64,000 bases of DNA from Bacillota bacterium (GCA_023391535.1 JAEWAU010000005.1:11211-75210); one strand, 5' to 3'; numbered from the stretch's first letter, positions 43,365-51,728 are shown. The notes: generated from the letters alone by a model not told the origin. Numbers and translations: made by a program.

Positions 43365-44123
43365 ATGGTTCTGGAAGTTAGCAGGATACGTTCCAAAACG
43401 GAGATTGCACCCGGTATTTTCGATTTTTGGCTCGATGCTCCGCAGGTTGCGCAGAATGTGCGCCCGGGGCAGTTTGTCACCGTCGGGTGCGAAGGTTTTA
43501 CTCTGCGCCGCCCCATCAGCATCTGCGACGCGGAAAACGGACGCCTGCGCCTCGTGGTGGAAGCGCGCGGGGACGGCACGCGCTGGATCGCACAGCGCGA
43601 AGCAGGGGAGACTCTGAGCCTTCTCGGGCCGCTCGGCAACGGCTTTTTCCTGAGCAATACGTCTTTGCCCTCCGTGTTTGTGGGAGGCGGCATCGGCACG
43701 CCGCCCATGCTCGCCGCGGCAAAGCCGTTTGGCGCGTATGCCACGGTGATTCTGGGCTTTCGCAGCGCTTCCTCCGTGATTTTAAAAGAAGATTTCGAGC
43801 GGCTCGGCGCATCGGTGACCCTGTGCACCGACGACGGCACCGCCGGGCGGCACGGTGTGGTGACGGCCCCGCTCGAGGAACGGCTTGACGCCGGCCCATG
43901 CAAAACGGTGTACGCCTGCGGGCCAAAACCCATGCTCAAGGCCGTGGCGGCTGCGTGCGACGCGCGCGGTATCCCCTGCATGGTTTCCATGGAGGAGCGC
44001 ATGGCGTGCGGTGTGGGCGCGTGCCACGCCTGCGCCTGCAAGGTGAAATTCGAGGGGCGCGAGCAGTATTTCCACGTCTGCTCGAACGGCCCGGTTTTCA
44101 GCTCCAAAATGATCGTGTGGTAG
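43365..44123 (+). CDS. pyrK: Dihydroorotate dehydrogenase B electron transfer subunit
   Basis: Flavin and 2Fe-2S protein that passes electrons from PyrD to NAD; 252 residues from ATG 43365. RRPISICD near residue 46, GGGIGTPPMLAAA in the nucleotide-binding half, and the C-terminal cluster with four Cys (MACGVGACHACACKV...HVCSNGPVF) are present. A longer frame from 43311 has no ribosome site. Confidence 0.93.
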   Translation: MVLEVSRIRSKTEIAPGIFDFWLDAPQVAQNVRPGQFVTVGCEGFTLRRPISICDAENGRLRLVVEARGDGTRWIAQREAGETLSLLGPLGNGFFLSNTSLPSVFVGGGIGTPPMLAAAKPFGAYATVILGFRSASSVILKEDFERLGASVTLCTDDGTAGRHGVVTAPLEERLDAGPCKTVYACGPKPMLKAVAAACDARGIPCMVSMEERMACGVGACHACACKVKFEGREQYFHVCSNGPVFSSKMIVW

Positions 44124-44169
44124 GGGTTTTCGCATTGCGGCAGGCAGGCGGAAGCACGGGAGGAAATGA

Positions 44170-45099
44170 ATGCGGAATACGGATTGCAGCGTAACGATAG
44201 CGGGCGTGCCATTTAAAAACCCGGTGATCGCGGCCTCGGGCACGTTCGGGTTTGGGCGGGAATACGCCAAGCTCTACGATCTTTCCAAACTCGGCGGCAT
44301 CGCCCTCAAGGCACTGACACTCGAGGAGCGGCAGGGAAACCCGCCGCCGCGCGTGGCGGAAACCCCCGCCGGTATGCTCAACTGCGTGGGGCTGCAAAAT
44401 CCCGGCGTGGAGTATTTTCTGGAAAACGAGCTGCCCTTTCTTAAAAAACAGAATACTGTTCTGATCTGTAACGTGGCGGGAAGCGTGGAGGAGGAATACT
44501 GCGCTGTAGCCGAGCGCCTTTCGGAAGCGCCTATCGACATGATCGAGCTGAACATTTCCTGCCCCAACGTAAAAGAGGGCGGTGCGTCGTTCGGCACCGA
44601 CCCGAAGGTGGCGGCGGGCATTACGCGCGCGGTGCGCGCGCACTGCAAAAAGCCGCTGATGGTCAAGCTTTCGCCCAACGTGACGGATATCGCGGCCATT
44701 GCGGAAGCGGTGGAGGCGGAGGGCGCCGACGCGGTTTCCCTCATCAACACGCTGCTCGGCATGCGCATCGATATCCGCACCCGGCGTCCCATTCTCTCGA
44801 ACAACGCGGGGGGGCTTTCCGGCCCCGCCGTGTTTCCGGTGGCTCTGCGCATGGTGTGGCAGGTGGCGAAGCGCGTGAAAATCCCGGTTATCGGCATGGG
44901 CGGCATCGCGCGGTGGCAGGACGCCGTGGAGATGCTGCTCGCGGGCGCGAACGCCGTTCAGGTGGGCACGGCGGGCTTTCAGAACCCGCTCGCCCTCCCG
45001 GAAATCGCACAGGGGCTTACCGATTATCTCACACAGAACAACTGCACCGTGGCCGACCTGCGCGGCGCCGTGAAACCCTATGAAAACGGTTTGGCCTGA
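44170..45099 (+). CDS. pyrD: Dihydroorotate dehydrogenase B catalytic subunit
   Basis: Class 1B enzyme, 309 residues, FMN-containing. Substrate loop LNISCPNVKEGG carries the catalytic Cys; VIAASGTFGFG near the start and NTLLGMRIDI, GGLSGPAVFPVALR, PVIGMGGI fit the family. Works with PyrK, encoded 46 bp upstream. Orotate phosphoribosyltransferase (pyrE) is not in the cluster. Confidence 0.96.
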   Translation: MRNTDCSVTIAGVPFKNPVIAASGTFGFGREYAKLYDLSKLGGIALKALTLEERQGNPPPRVAETPAGMLNCVGLQNPGVEYFLENELPFLKKQNTVLICNVAGSVEEEYCAVAERLSEAPIDMIELNISCPNVKEGGASFGTDPKVAAGITRAVRAHCKKPLMVKLSPNVTDIAAIAEAVEAEGADAVSLINTLLGMRIDIRTRRPILSNNAGGLSGPAVFPVALRMVWQVAKRVKIPVIGMGGIARWQDAVEMLLAGANAVQVGTAGFQNPLALPEIAQGLTDYLTQNNCTVADLRGAVKPYENGLA

Positions 45100-45135
45100 C
45101 GCGGCCTTGCCCGGCCGATAGGAGATCTTTTTTCT

Positions 45136-45810
45136 ATGACAAAACTGTATCTGGTCCGCCATGCGGAGGCGGAAGGCAACAAGCTGCGCATTTTTCAGGG
45201 CAGGCTTGACGCCGATATAAGCGAAAACGGCGAGCGGCAGCTCGAGCGGCTGGCGCGGCGCTTTGCAAACGTCCACCTCGACGCCGTTTATTCAAGCCCC
45301 CTCAAACGCGCGTACAAAACGGCGCAGGCGGCGGGGAGAGCCAGCGGCCTGCCCATCGTCACCGTACCGGGGCTGATGGAGATCGACGGCGGGCGCTGGG
45401 AAGGGGAGAACTGGGACGAAATCCCCGGACTGTTTCCGGAGGAAAACGCCGCGTGGGTGAACGAGCCGTGGAATTTCGCACCGCAGGGCGGGGAATCCAT
45501 GCGTCATGTGTACGACCGCATCTGGGACGCCATGCTGCGCATCGCGCGTGAAAACGACGGCCGCACGGTGCTGGTGGCTTCGCACGGCTGCGCCATCCGC
45601 AATTTCGCCTGCCGGGCGAAGGGCTGGCCGCTGGAGCGCCTGCGCGAGGTGGATTGGTTCGAAAATACCTCCGTGAGCACGTTCCGGTTTGAAAACGGCC
45701 GGTTCGAAATTGTGGAGCTGGGCGACGCGTCGCATCTGGACGCGGAGATGGCGACGCTTGCCAACCAGAGCTGGTGGCAGAACAGCGAGGAAAGCGGGGT
45801 GCAGCGCTGA
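45136..45810 (+). CDS. Histidine phosphatase family protein
   Basis: 224-residue member of the phosphoglycerate-mutase superfamily. LVRHAEAEGN at residues 6-15 has the catalytic RH; VYSSPLKRAYKTAQA and VASHGCAIRN with the second His follow. Specific substrate unknown. Its TGA overlaps the ATG of ruvX (TGATG). Confidence 0.88.
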   Translation: MTKLYLVRHAEAEGNKLRIFQGRLDADISENGERQLERLARRFANVHLDAVYSSPLKRAYKTAQAAGRASGLPIVTVPGLMEIDGGRWEGENWDEIPGLFPEENAAWVNEPWNFAPQGGESMRHVYDRIWDAMLRIARENDGRTVLVASHGCAIRNFACRAKGWPLERLREVDWFENTSVSTFRFENGRFEIVELGDASHLDAEMATLANQSWWQNSEESGVQR

Positions 45811-46232
45811 TGCGTATTCTGGGAGTGGATTTCGGCGACGCGCGCACGGGAATCGCGGTTTCGGACCCGGCGGAATTTCTGGCGTCGCCGGTGTGCGTCA
45901 TCAAAGAAACCGATTTTGACGAAACCGTTAAAAAAACCGCGTCCTGCGCGGAGCAGAACGCGGCGGGGCAGATCGTGGTGGGCTACCCGAAAAATATGAA
46001 CGGCACCGTAGGGGACCGCGCGGAAAAATCGCAGCGCTTCGCGCAGGCGTTGGAGGCGGTGGCGGGCGTGCCGGTTTCGCTGTGGGACGAGCGCTGTACC
46101 ACGCTTTCGGCCGCCGTTTATATGAACGCCACCGATACCCGCGGCAAAAAGAGAAAAAATACGATCGACGCGGCGGCCGCGACGCTGATTTTGCAAGACT
46201 TTCTGGACTACCGGCGCAACGCGAAGAAATGA
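45810..46232 (+). CDS. ruvX: RuvX/YqgF Holliday junction resolvase-like protein
   Basis: 140-residue RNase H-fold protein involved in pre-16S rRNA processing (its resolvase role is disputed). DFGDARTGIAVSDP at residues 6-19 has the catalytic Asp, GYPKNMNGTVG and WDERCTT follow, and TIDAAAATLILQDFLDYR ends the domain with the last Asp. A degenerate second copy of its 3' end follows the stop. Confidence 0.93.
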   Translation: MRILGVDFGDARTGIAVSDPAEFLASPVCVIKETDFDETVKKTASCAEQNAAGQIVVGYPKNMNGTVGDRAEKSQRFAQALEAVAGVPVSLWDERCTTLSAAVYMNATDTRGKKRKNTIDAAAATLILQDFLDYRRNAKK

Positions 46233-46248
46233 TTTGCCGCCCCGCCGC

Positions 46249-46324
46249 GGCAAAAAGCGCAAGAATACGATCGATGCGGCGGCCGCGACGCTGATTTGAT
46301 TACCGGCGCAATTCGAAGAAGTGA
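46249..46324 (+). pseudogene. Partial tandem duplicate of the ruvX 3' end
   Basis: GGCAAAAAGCGCAAGAATAC and the following ~40 bases repeat 46143-46190 of ruvX with a few changes, then TGATTACCGGCGCAA...GAAGAAGTGAT repeats its last bases with ~17 bp missing. The frame stops at once (GCGACGCTGATTTGA). It is a recent-looking local duplication with deletion. Confidence 0.8.
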
Positions 46325-46337
46325 TTCGCACTTTATT

Positions 46338-46763
46338 TTATTTGGAGGGATTTTCCGGGCCGCGCCTGCCGTTGGCTCTGTCCTGCGCAGTAGCGGGCGA
46401 CTTTTTTTCTTTTTTGTGCGGGCCGAGCAGCTCCCACAGCCCGAGCAGCAGCAGCATCCCGCCAAACAGTTTGCGCAAAAGCCCCGCGCCCACGAAGTTT
46501 GCCAGAAAACAACCTCCGGCGGCCCCAACAAGCCCGCAAAGGATAGCGGGCAAGGCGATTTTCCAATCCACCAGCTTTTTACGGCAGTGCAGAATCAGCG
46601 CGAACACACCGATGGGGATAAAAAAAAGCAGGTTGATTCCCTGCGCTTTGTACTGCCCCATGCCCATAAAAGCCGTGAGGAAGAGTACGAGCACGCCCCC
46701 GCCGCCCAGACCCAGCGCGCCGATAAAACCGGCGGCGAATCCCGCTAAAAGACCCTGCAGCAT
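46338..46763 (-). CDS. TauE/SafE family permease, second half-size subunit
   Basis: 141 residues, four hydrophobic helices. It begins MLQGLLAGFAAGFIGALGLGGGGVLVLFLTAF with the glycine-rich turn of TSUP/TauE proteins and ends in a basic, Pro-containing tail. Anion (sulfite/sulfoacetate-type) export or import is the family role. Its ATG directly follows the TGA of the preceding half (TGAAATG). Two adjacent four-helix halves probably form one transporter. Confidence 0.8.
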   Translation of the reverse strand: MLQGLLAGFAAGFIGALGLGGGGVLVLFLTAFMGMGQYKAQGINLLFFIPIGVFALILHCRKKLVDWKIALPAILCGLVGAAGGCFLANFVGAGLLRKLFGGMLLLLGLWELLGPHKKEKKSPATAQDRANGRRGPENPSK

Positions 46764-46764
46764 T

Positions 46765-47151
46765 TCAGCGCAACAACCTCCATGCGGCGTAGAGCATGAA
46801 TGCGCCGAAGATGCGGCGCAGCGCCGCCGCGGGGATGCGCGGCAGCAGCTTTGCGCCGACAAACGCGCCGGCAAGCCCGGCGGGCAGATAGGGCAGCGCG
46901 TCGCGCAGCGTGAGCGCGCCGCCGAACAGGTAAAGCGCCGCGCTCAGTGCGCAGAGGGGGACGATCACGGCGATAGATGTCGCGTGAGCTTTGGTGGGGG
47001 TAAGCCCGCTTTTCTCCAGCATCGGCACCACCGCCATGCCGCCGCCGGCGCCCAGCAATCCGTTGAGAACGCCTGCGGCAAGCCCGGCAAACGCACCCGG
47101 CAGCCATTTGCGCTTCTTCCGTTCCAATTCGCAGCCCTCCGCTTTTCCCAT
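46765..47151 (-). CDS. TauE/SafE family permease, first half-size subunit
   Basis: 128 residues: WLPGAFAGLAAGVLNGLLGAGGGMAVVPML carries the family N-terminal motif; four helices end in YAAWRLLR. Half of a normal ~250-residue TauE protein. There is no frameshift or stop in between that would suggest decay; instead stop and start are tightly coupled, as in paired half transporters. Confidence 0.8.
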   Translation of the reverse strand: MGKAEGCELERKKRKWLPGAFAGLAAGVLNGLLGAGGGMAVVPMLEKSGLTPTKAHATSIAVIVPLCALSAALYLFGGALTLRDALPYLPAGLAGAFVGAKLLPRIPAAALRRIFGAFMLYAAWRLLR

Positions 47152-47254
47152 AGCAATTCCATCAAAGATTGAGAGAAGGCGTATTTCGTCTGCCCGCCTC
47201 GCATGGCTTGGCGAAATACCCCGGAACAGACCAATCTTTTCCGGAAATGCAGTA
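47151..47254. repeat. Dispersed 104-bp repeat, copy B
   Basis: Same length as copy A and alignable end to end. TAGCAATTCC (left) and GGAAATGCAGTA (right) are the termini; AAAGATTGA and CCAATCTTTTCC are inner arms, with GTATTTCG/CGAAATAC nearer the centre. It starts at the TauE gene start on its left, in the gap before the PNPOx-like gene. Confidence 0.75.
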
Positions 47255-47388
47255 GTGAATATGCGGCTCTGCTTCGGTACTGCTATTCTGCCGCACCATT
47301 CTAGAGTTTGCCGGAACGCCCGGCATTATGCGGTTTTTCAGCGAGCGGGAATGCCGCGATGCGAAAAGATGAGAAAAGGAGAAAGATA

Positions 47389-47847
47389 ATGTTTCATGAA
47401 CTGAGGCGTTCCGACCGCGCGATGGAACCGGCGGATGCGGAAAAACTTCTCCGCGGGGGAGAATACGGCGTGCTTTCCACCGTGGGCGAGGACGGTTACT
47501 CCTACGGTGTACCGCTCAATTATGTCTACGACGACGCGTGCGTCTATTTCCACTGCGCCGGAAAAGGACATAAGCTCGAGAACCTGCGCGCGCATCCGAA
47601 CGTGTCGTTCTGCGTGGTCGGCGCCCAGAAGGTTGTTCCGGAAAAACTTACCACACAGTATGAAAGCGTCGTGCTGTTCGGCACCGCCGCGGAGGCGCGG
47701 GGCGAGGAAAAGCTGCGGGCATTGCGGCTTCTGGTGGAAAAATACGCGCCGGGCACGCCCGCGCCGGCCTGCAGCGAAGCGGAAACGGCGCATACCGCCG
47801 TCGTCCGCATCCGCGTGGAGCATCTCTGCGGCAAGCGTTCGCGCTGA
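47389..47847 (+). CDS. Pyridoxamine 5'-phosphate oxidase-like flavin-binding protein
   Basis: 152-residue split-barrel protein, beginning FHELRRSDRAMEPADAEKLLRGGEYGVLSTVGEDGYSYGVPLNYVYDD; HCAGKGHKLENLRAHPNVSFCVVG fits the FMN-binding fold of the NimA/PNPOx-like group. Related proteins reduce nitroimidazoles or bind FMN. ATG 47389 has AAAGGAG. Confidence 0.85.
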   Translation: MFHELRRSDRAMEPADAEKLLRGGEYGVLSTVGEDGYSYGVPLNYVYDDACVYFHCAGKGHKLENLRAHPNVSFCVVGAQKVVPEKLTTQYESVVLFGTAAEARGEEKLRALRLLVEKYAPGTPAPACSEAETAHTAVVRIRVEHLCGKRSR

Positions 47848-47894
47848 AACGAAAGCGGCGCCCCGGGCACGTTTCTTGCAAAAAAAGCATAAAA

Positions 47895-47926
47895 ACGGCC
47901 TTCCGTTTCCAGAAGGCCGCTCCATT
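47895..47926 (-). terminator. Terminator of the structured RNA
   Basis: On the minus strand GCGGCCTTCTGG AAAC GGAAGGCCG (stem GGCCTTC/GAAGGCC) is followed by TTTTTATGC. It ends the minus-strand transcript that begins at the promoter at 48188-48216. Confidence 0.75.
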
Positions 47927-47935
47927 TTTATCAAG

Positions 47936-48138
47936 TCCCCCGCCGGGTCGTGTTACGGCGCATAATAACCTGCCTTCTATGCAGGATGGGTACCGTCCCT
48001 CCGGTTTCTCGCTCCCTTCTTCCGACACCGCCGAAAACGGCTTTGCCGGGAGGTCTGCAGTCCGCCAAAGGAGGCCGGTTCCCTTTTCTTATGCTTGTAG
48101 GGTTATAATAGCCAGATAATCACGCGCCAGGCAGGGAT
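47936..48138 (-). ncRNA. ssrS: Structured RNA, probably 6S RNA
   Basis: A ~200-nt minus-strand region lies between a strong promoter and a terminator and has no frame. Its ends pair over a long interrupted stem: CCCTGCC with GGCGGGG, then GGCGCGTGATTATCTGGC with GGCAGGTTATTATGCGCC (16 of 18 positions). Inside is a large bubble with TATTATAACC on one side and a small CCTGC/GCAGG hairpin on the other, then GGGAACCG..CCTCC with GGAGG..CGGTACCC and terminal hairpins. This long-hairpin-with-central-bubble plan and size are those of 6S RNA; the sequence itself was not compared with known 6S, so the name is an inference. Confidence 0.5.
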
Positions 48139-48187
48139 GTGACTGTCATCCTGTATTTTCGATGGGGTTGCTGGGTTTCTAGAGCAT

Positions 48188-48216
48188 ATTATACACAAGA
48201 TGCCGCCTGAATACAA
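48188..48216 (-). promoter_or_regulatory. Promoter of the structured RNA
   Basis: On the minus strand TTGTAT (48211-48216), 17 bp and TATAAT (48188-48193). The start point near 48181 gives a ~285-nt primary transcript ending at the terminator at 47895. Confidence 0.75.
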
Positions 48217-48276
48217 GGTGTGTTTAATAAATTCCATAAAATAGCCGGAAGAAATACCGGATGCCGAGCCGCCGCC

Positions 48277-48618
48277 TTATTCCTCCGGGTCTTCGTCCCC
48301 GGCGGTATCAACGGATTCTTCCTCATCCTGAATTTCATATTCGTCTTCCAGCAGGCTCTCGAATTCTTTTGCAACGGAGTCGTACTCCGCGTCGTCGTCG
48401 ATGGTTGAAAGAATGTCCTCGCCGTTCTCATCGGGAACCGTTTTGAGAATAACGAGTTCCGCGTCGCTCTCCACCAGTTCCTCCGGTTCAAGGTCCGCAG
48501 GAACAAGAGCCACATAGGTGGAACCGTTCCATTCCAAAGAGGCGAGATGCTCGAACTCGCGTTCGTTGCCGTCCTCATCCTGCAGGGTGATTAAAGTGCC
48601 GTCCGGTTCGCGCTCCAT
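48277..48618 (-). CDS. DUF1292 protein
   Basis: 113-residue, highly acidic protein (many Asp/Glu). The start MEREPDGTLITLQDEDGNEREFEHL with ITLxDEDGNExEFE is the DUF1292/YrzB signature; an acidic C-terminal tail follows. ATG 48618 has AGGAGG upstream, and a longer frame has none. Role unknown; the family is general in Firmicutes. Confidence 0.85.
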   Translation of the reverse strand: MEREPDGTLITLQDEDGNEREFEHLASLEWNGSTYVALVPADLEPEELVESDAELVILKTVPDENGEDILSTIDDDAEYDSVAKEFESLLEDEYEIQDEEESVDTAGDEDPEE

Positions 48619-48887
48619 AATAAACCTCCTATACCGCAAATATCGCCGCCCAGGCGGCCGGCCGCTGTGCCCGGCGCACATCAAGCGTCCGGGCTTTCGT
48701 GCAATCCTATTGTATTCCACGCAGCCGCTTTCGTCAATCATATACGGCGCCGGGAAGTATTTTCTCCGCCGGCTGCAGCGCCGCGCGTATCCGCTTTTCA
48801 AAGGGGAAACGGTATGCTATACTGAAGTGTGTGGAGCCCAGGACAAATTTCCAAAATCAAAGGCTTATCAGAAAGGCAAGGTTCAAA

Positions 48888-49292
48888 ATGAAATGGTCGG
48901 ATGATTTGAAAATCGGCGTTCCGGAAATCGACGAACAGCACAAGGCGCTGATCCAAGCGGTGAACGACCTGTTCGATGCCTGCTCCAAGGGGCTCGGACG
49001 GAAAAAAATAGGCGAAACGCTGGAGTTTTTGAAGAATTACGTCGTTACGCATTTTCGCTACGAGGAAGCACTCCAAAAAAGAGTCGGCTATCCCGGCTAC
49101 GAAGAGCACCGCAAGATTCACACCGCGTTTGTGAGCGACGTCCAGAAATACGCCGATCAGTTCGAAAAGGAAGGCCCCACCATCTCCTTTGTGGCGAGCT
49201 TCAACGCCTTTGTGTCCAACTGGCTGCTCTTTCATATTTCCCGGGAAGATAAAAAAATCGGGGAGCACATCCGCGCGGCTGCGGCGCGGTAA
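48888..49292 (+). CDS. Bacteriohemerythrin
   Basis: 134-residue diiron oxygen-binding protein. The helix bundle motifs occur in order: IDEQHKALIQAVNDLF (His), the FRYEEALQKRVGYPGYEEHRKIH segment with HFRYEE and EHxxxH, and WLLFHISREDKKIGEHI with H and D ligands. Possibly an O2 sensor or scavenger in this anaerobe. ATG 48888 has only AAGGCAAGG upstream. Confidence 0.93.
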   Translation: MKWSDDLKIGVPEIDEQHKALIQAVNDLFDACSKGLGRKKIGETLEFLKNYVVTHFRYEEALQKRVGYPGYEEHRKIHTAFVSDVQKYADQFEKEGPTISFVASFNAFVSNWLLFHISREDKKIGEHIRAAAAR

Positions 49293-49428
49293 AGCAGCGC
49301 CCGCAGGGCAATTCCGCGAAAAACGCGTAAACCAGAGGCTGAACCAGCAGAAATGTTTTCCCTGATTTTTGCTTTGGCCATGGAATTGCTCCGAATTTCA
49401 AAGACGCAATCTGTTTTGGAGGAATTTC

Positions 49429-50700
49429 ATGACATACGAGGATGCGATCGGTTATCTGGAGGGGACGCTGCACTTCGGTTCGAAGCCGGGGCTTGAGCGG
49501 GTCCGCCGGCTTTTGGAACTGCTGGGGAACCCGCAGGACGGGCTGCGCTTTATTCACGTGGCGGGCACGAACGGCAAAGGCTCTACAGCCACGGCCATCG
49601 CCGATGTGCTCGCCTGCTCGGGGGTCAAAACCGGGCTGTATCTTTCGCCGCACGTCTGCGATTTCGGCGAGCGCATCCAGATTAACGGCTCCATGATTCC
49701 CCGCGAAACGCTCGCGGAGGGCATGGAGGCGGTGAAGCCCGTGGTGGAGGCCGCCGCGCGCGAAGGGCTGCAGGCCACCGAGTTCGAAATCGTCACCGCA
49801 CTGGCCCTGCGCTGGTTCCGGCGGCAGAATTGCGGCGCGGTGGTGCTGGAAGTCGGGCTTGGCGGACGTTTCGACGCCACCAACGTCATCTCCCGGCCGC
49901 TCGTTTCGGTCATTACCTCCATTTCGTACGACCACACCGCCATTTTGGGCAACACCCTTTCCCAGATCGCGTTTGAAAAGTGCGGCATTATAAAAGAAGG
50001 CGGCGTAACGGTTTCCAGCCCGCAGAACGAAGAGGCCATGCGGGTTATCCGCCGCATCTGCGCGGAGCGCAGCAACACGCTGGCCGTGCCGGATATTGCC
50101 GGCGCGCGCGTGCTGAGCGAGGGCCTGGACGGCACGAAAATCATCTACGAGGGCGAAGAGCTCTTCATCCCGCTCGCCGGGCGGCACCAGATCGGGAATT
50201 TCCTCACGGCCTACGAGGCGCTGAAGGCGCTGCGCGGACAGGGTTTTGTATTCGACAGCGGCGCGGTGCGGCGGGGCATGGCCGCCGTGCGCATTCCGGC
50301 GCGTCTGGAAGTGCTGCACCGCGAACCGCTGGTGCTGCTGGACGGGGCGCACAATCCGGCGGGCGCTTCCGCTCTGGCCGGCGTCGTCCGCCGCTATCTG
50401 CACGAGCCTCCCGTGCTCGTACTGGGAATTCTGGCCGATAAGGACTATGAAACCGTGATCGGTACTCTGGCGCCGCTGGCGAAAGCGGTGGTGGCCGTGA
50501 GGCCGGACAGCCCCCGCGCGCTGGACCCGCAAAAAACGGCGGAAACGGCGTCCCGGTATTGTCCTTGTGTTTTCCCGTGCGAAGACCACGCGCAGGCGCT
50601 GGAAAAAGCGCTGGAAACGGGCGCGCCCGTTTTAATCTGCGGTTCGCTGTACCTGGCCGGCTCGATGCGGCGGGCGGCGCTGCGCCGTTTCGGAGATTGA
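49429..50700 (+). CDS. folC: Folylpolyglutamate synthase / dihydrofolate synthase
   Basis: 423-residue Mur-ligase-like enzyme that adds glutamate to folates. FIHVAGTNGKGSTATAIADVL at residues 41-60 has the P-loop; LSPHVCDFGERIQING and VVLEVGLGGRFDATNVI follow, then YDHTAILG and DGAHNPAGASAL. ATG 49429 follows TTGGAGG. A partial, diverged inverted-repeat (GGCAATTCC / GGAATTGC at 49313-49393) sits in front of it. Confidence 0.95.
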   Translation: MTYEDAIGYLEGTLHFGSKPGLERVRRLLELLGNPQDGLRFIHVAGTNGKGSTATAIADVLACSGVKTGLYLSPHVCDFGERIQINGSMIPRETLAEGMEAVKPVVEAAAREGLQATEFEIVTALALRWFRRQNCGAVVLEVGLGGRFDATNVISRPLVSVITSISYDHTAILGNTLSQIAFEKCGIIKEGGVTVSSPQNEEAMRVIRRICAERSNTLAVPDIAGARVLSEGLDGTKIIYEGEELFIPLAGRHQIGNFLTAYEALKALRGQGFVFDSGAVRRGMAAVRIPARLEVLHREPLVLLDGAHNPAGASALAGVVRRYLHEPPVLVLGILADKDYETVIGTLAPLAKAVVAVRPDSPRALDPQKTAETASRYCPCVFPCEDHAQALEKALETGAPVLICGSLYLAGSMRRAALRRFGD

Positions 50701-50760
50701 CGGCCGGGTTTTGGCTTGGGCACACGCAAAAATGGGACAACACTTTTTTTATTTGCGCGG

Positions 50761-50769
50761 TTCGACAAA
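50761..50769. promoter_or_regulatory. Putative Spo0A box before spoIIAA
   Basis: TTCGACAAA is the exact reverse complement of the 0A-box core TTTGTCGAA, ~115 bp upstream of the spoIIAA start. In spore formers the spoIIA operon is switched on by Spo0A~P with sigma-H; the sigma-H promoter elements could not be assigned with certainty here. Confidence 0.65.
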
Positions 50770-50873
50770 TTATTCTGGAAATATTTAACTGATTCCTCTA
50801 TCCTGTTCGGGTAGGGGAATTATTTTGCCCGAAATGCGCCGTCGGGCAAGGCAGAAAAAACATAGGATAAGAA

Positions 50874-51218
50874 GTGATGGAGTTGAACGTACAGGATTCC
50901 ATGGGTTCCCTGATGTCCTACCGCATCGAAAACAGCGGCGATACGGTGACGGTGATTCTGGAGGGCGAGCTCGACCATCATGCCACCAAGGGCGTTCGGG
51001 AGGAGATCGATGAAACCATCGGAAAGCTTCGCCCCAAGCTGCTCATTCTGGATTTCCAAAGCGTGACGTTTATGGACAGCTCCGGCATCGGGCTTGTGAT
51101 GGGGCGCTACCGCACCATGCAGCTGTTCGGGGGGAAAGTCGCCATCCGGGGCGCGTCGATGCATATCCGGAAGGTCATGCGGCTCGCGGGGCTCGACCGG
51201 CTCGCGGAATTCCGGTGA
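50874..51218 (+). CDS. spoIIAA: Anti-sigma F factor antagonist SpoIIAA
   Basis: 114-residue STAS protein. The phosphorylated Ser lies in FMDSSGIGLVMGRYRTM near 63-79; LEGELDHHATKGVREEID is the earlier hallmark. Dephosphorylated SpoIIAA frees sigma F in the forespore. Start GTG 50874 or ATG 50877. Confidence 0.95.
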   Translation: MMELNVQDSMGSLMSYRIENSGDTVTVILEGELDHHATKGVREEIDETIGKLRPKLLILDFQSVTFMDSSGIGLVMGRYRTMQLFGGKVAIRGASMHIRKVMRLAGLDRLAEFR

Positions 51219-51278
51219 GTCTGCACTGGAAAAAGACGCCGGAAAAAAGGCCGGACATCAGAAAGGAATGTTGCATCT

Positions 51279-51728
51279 GTGAGACCTCTCAACGTCGTGA
51301 AAGTGAACCTCTTGAGCCGTTCCTCCAACGAAAGCTTTGCCCGCGTGGCGGTGGCCGCGTTCATCGCGCAGCTCGACCCCACTGTGGACGAGCTGGCGGA
51401 TATCAAAACCGCCGTTTCCGAGGCGGTGACGAACTGCATCGTGCACGCATACCGGGACGGGATCGGCGTCATCTACATAACGGTAAAAATTTTTGAGAAC
51501 GACCGGGTGACCGTTACGGTGAAAGACCGCGGCTGCGGCATCGAGGATGTGGGGCGCGCCATGGAGCCGCTTTATACCACAAGCCCCGGGGGCGAACGGG
51601 CCGGGCTCGGGTTTACCGTTATGCAGAGCTTCACTGACCGGGTGCGCGTCAAGTCGAAGCCCGGCTTCGGCACCACCGTGGTGCTGGAGAAGAAGCTCGG
51701 CAAAAAGACGGTGACTCGGGGGGCGTGA
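51279..51728 (+). CDS. spoIIAB: Anti-sigma F factor SpoIIAB
   Basis: 149-residue GHKL-type Ser kinase that binds sigma F and phosphorylates SpoIIAA. N-box TAVSEAVTNCIVHAY, G1 box DRGCGIEDVGRAMEPLYTT and the G2 region GERAGLGFTVMQSF are visible. Starts at GTG 51279 and ends 1 bp before sigF. Confidence 0.95.
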   Translation: MRPLNVVKVNLLSRSSNESFARVAVAAFIAQLDPTVDELADIKTAVSEAVTNCIVHAYRDGIGVIYITVKIFENDRVTVTVKDRGCGIEDVGRAMEPLYTTSPGGERAGLGFTVMQSFTDRVRVKSKPGFGTTVVLEKKLGKKTVTRGA

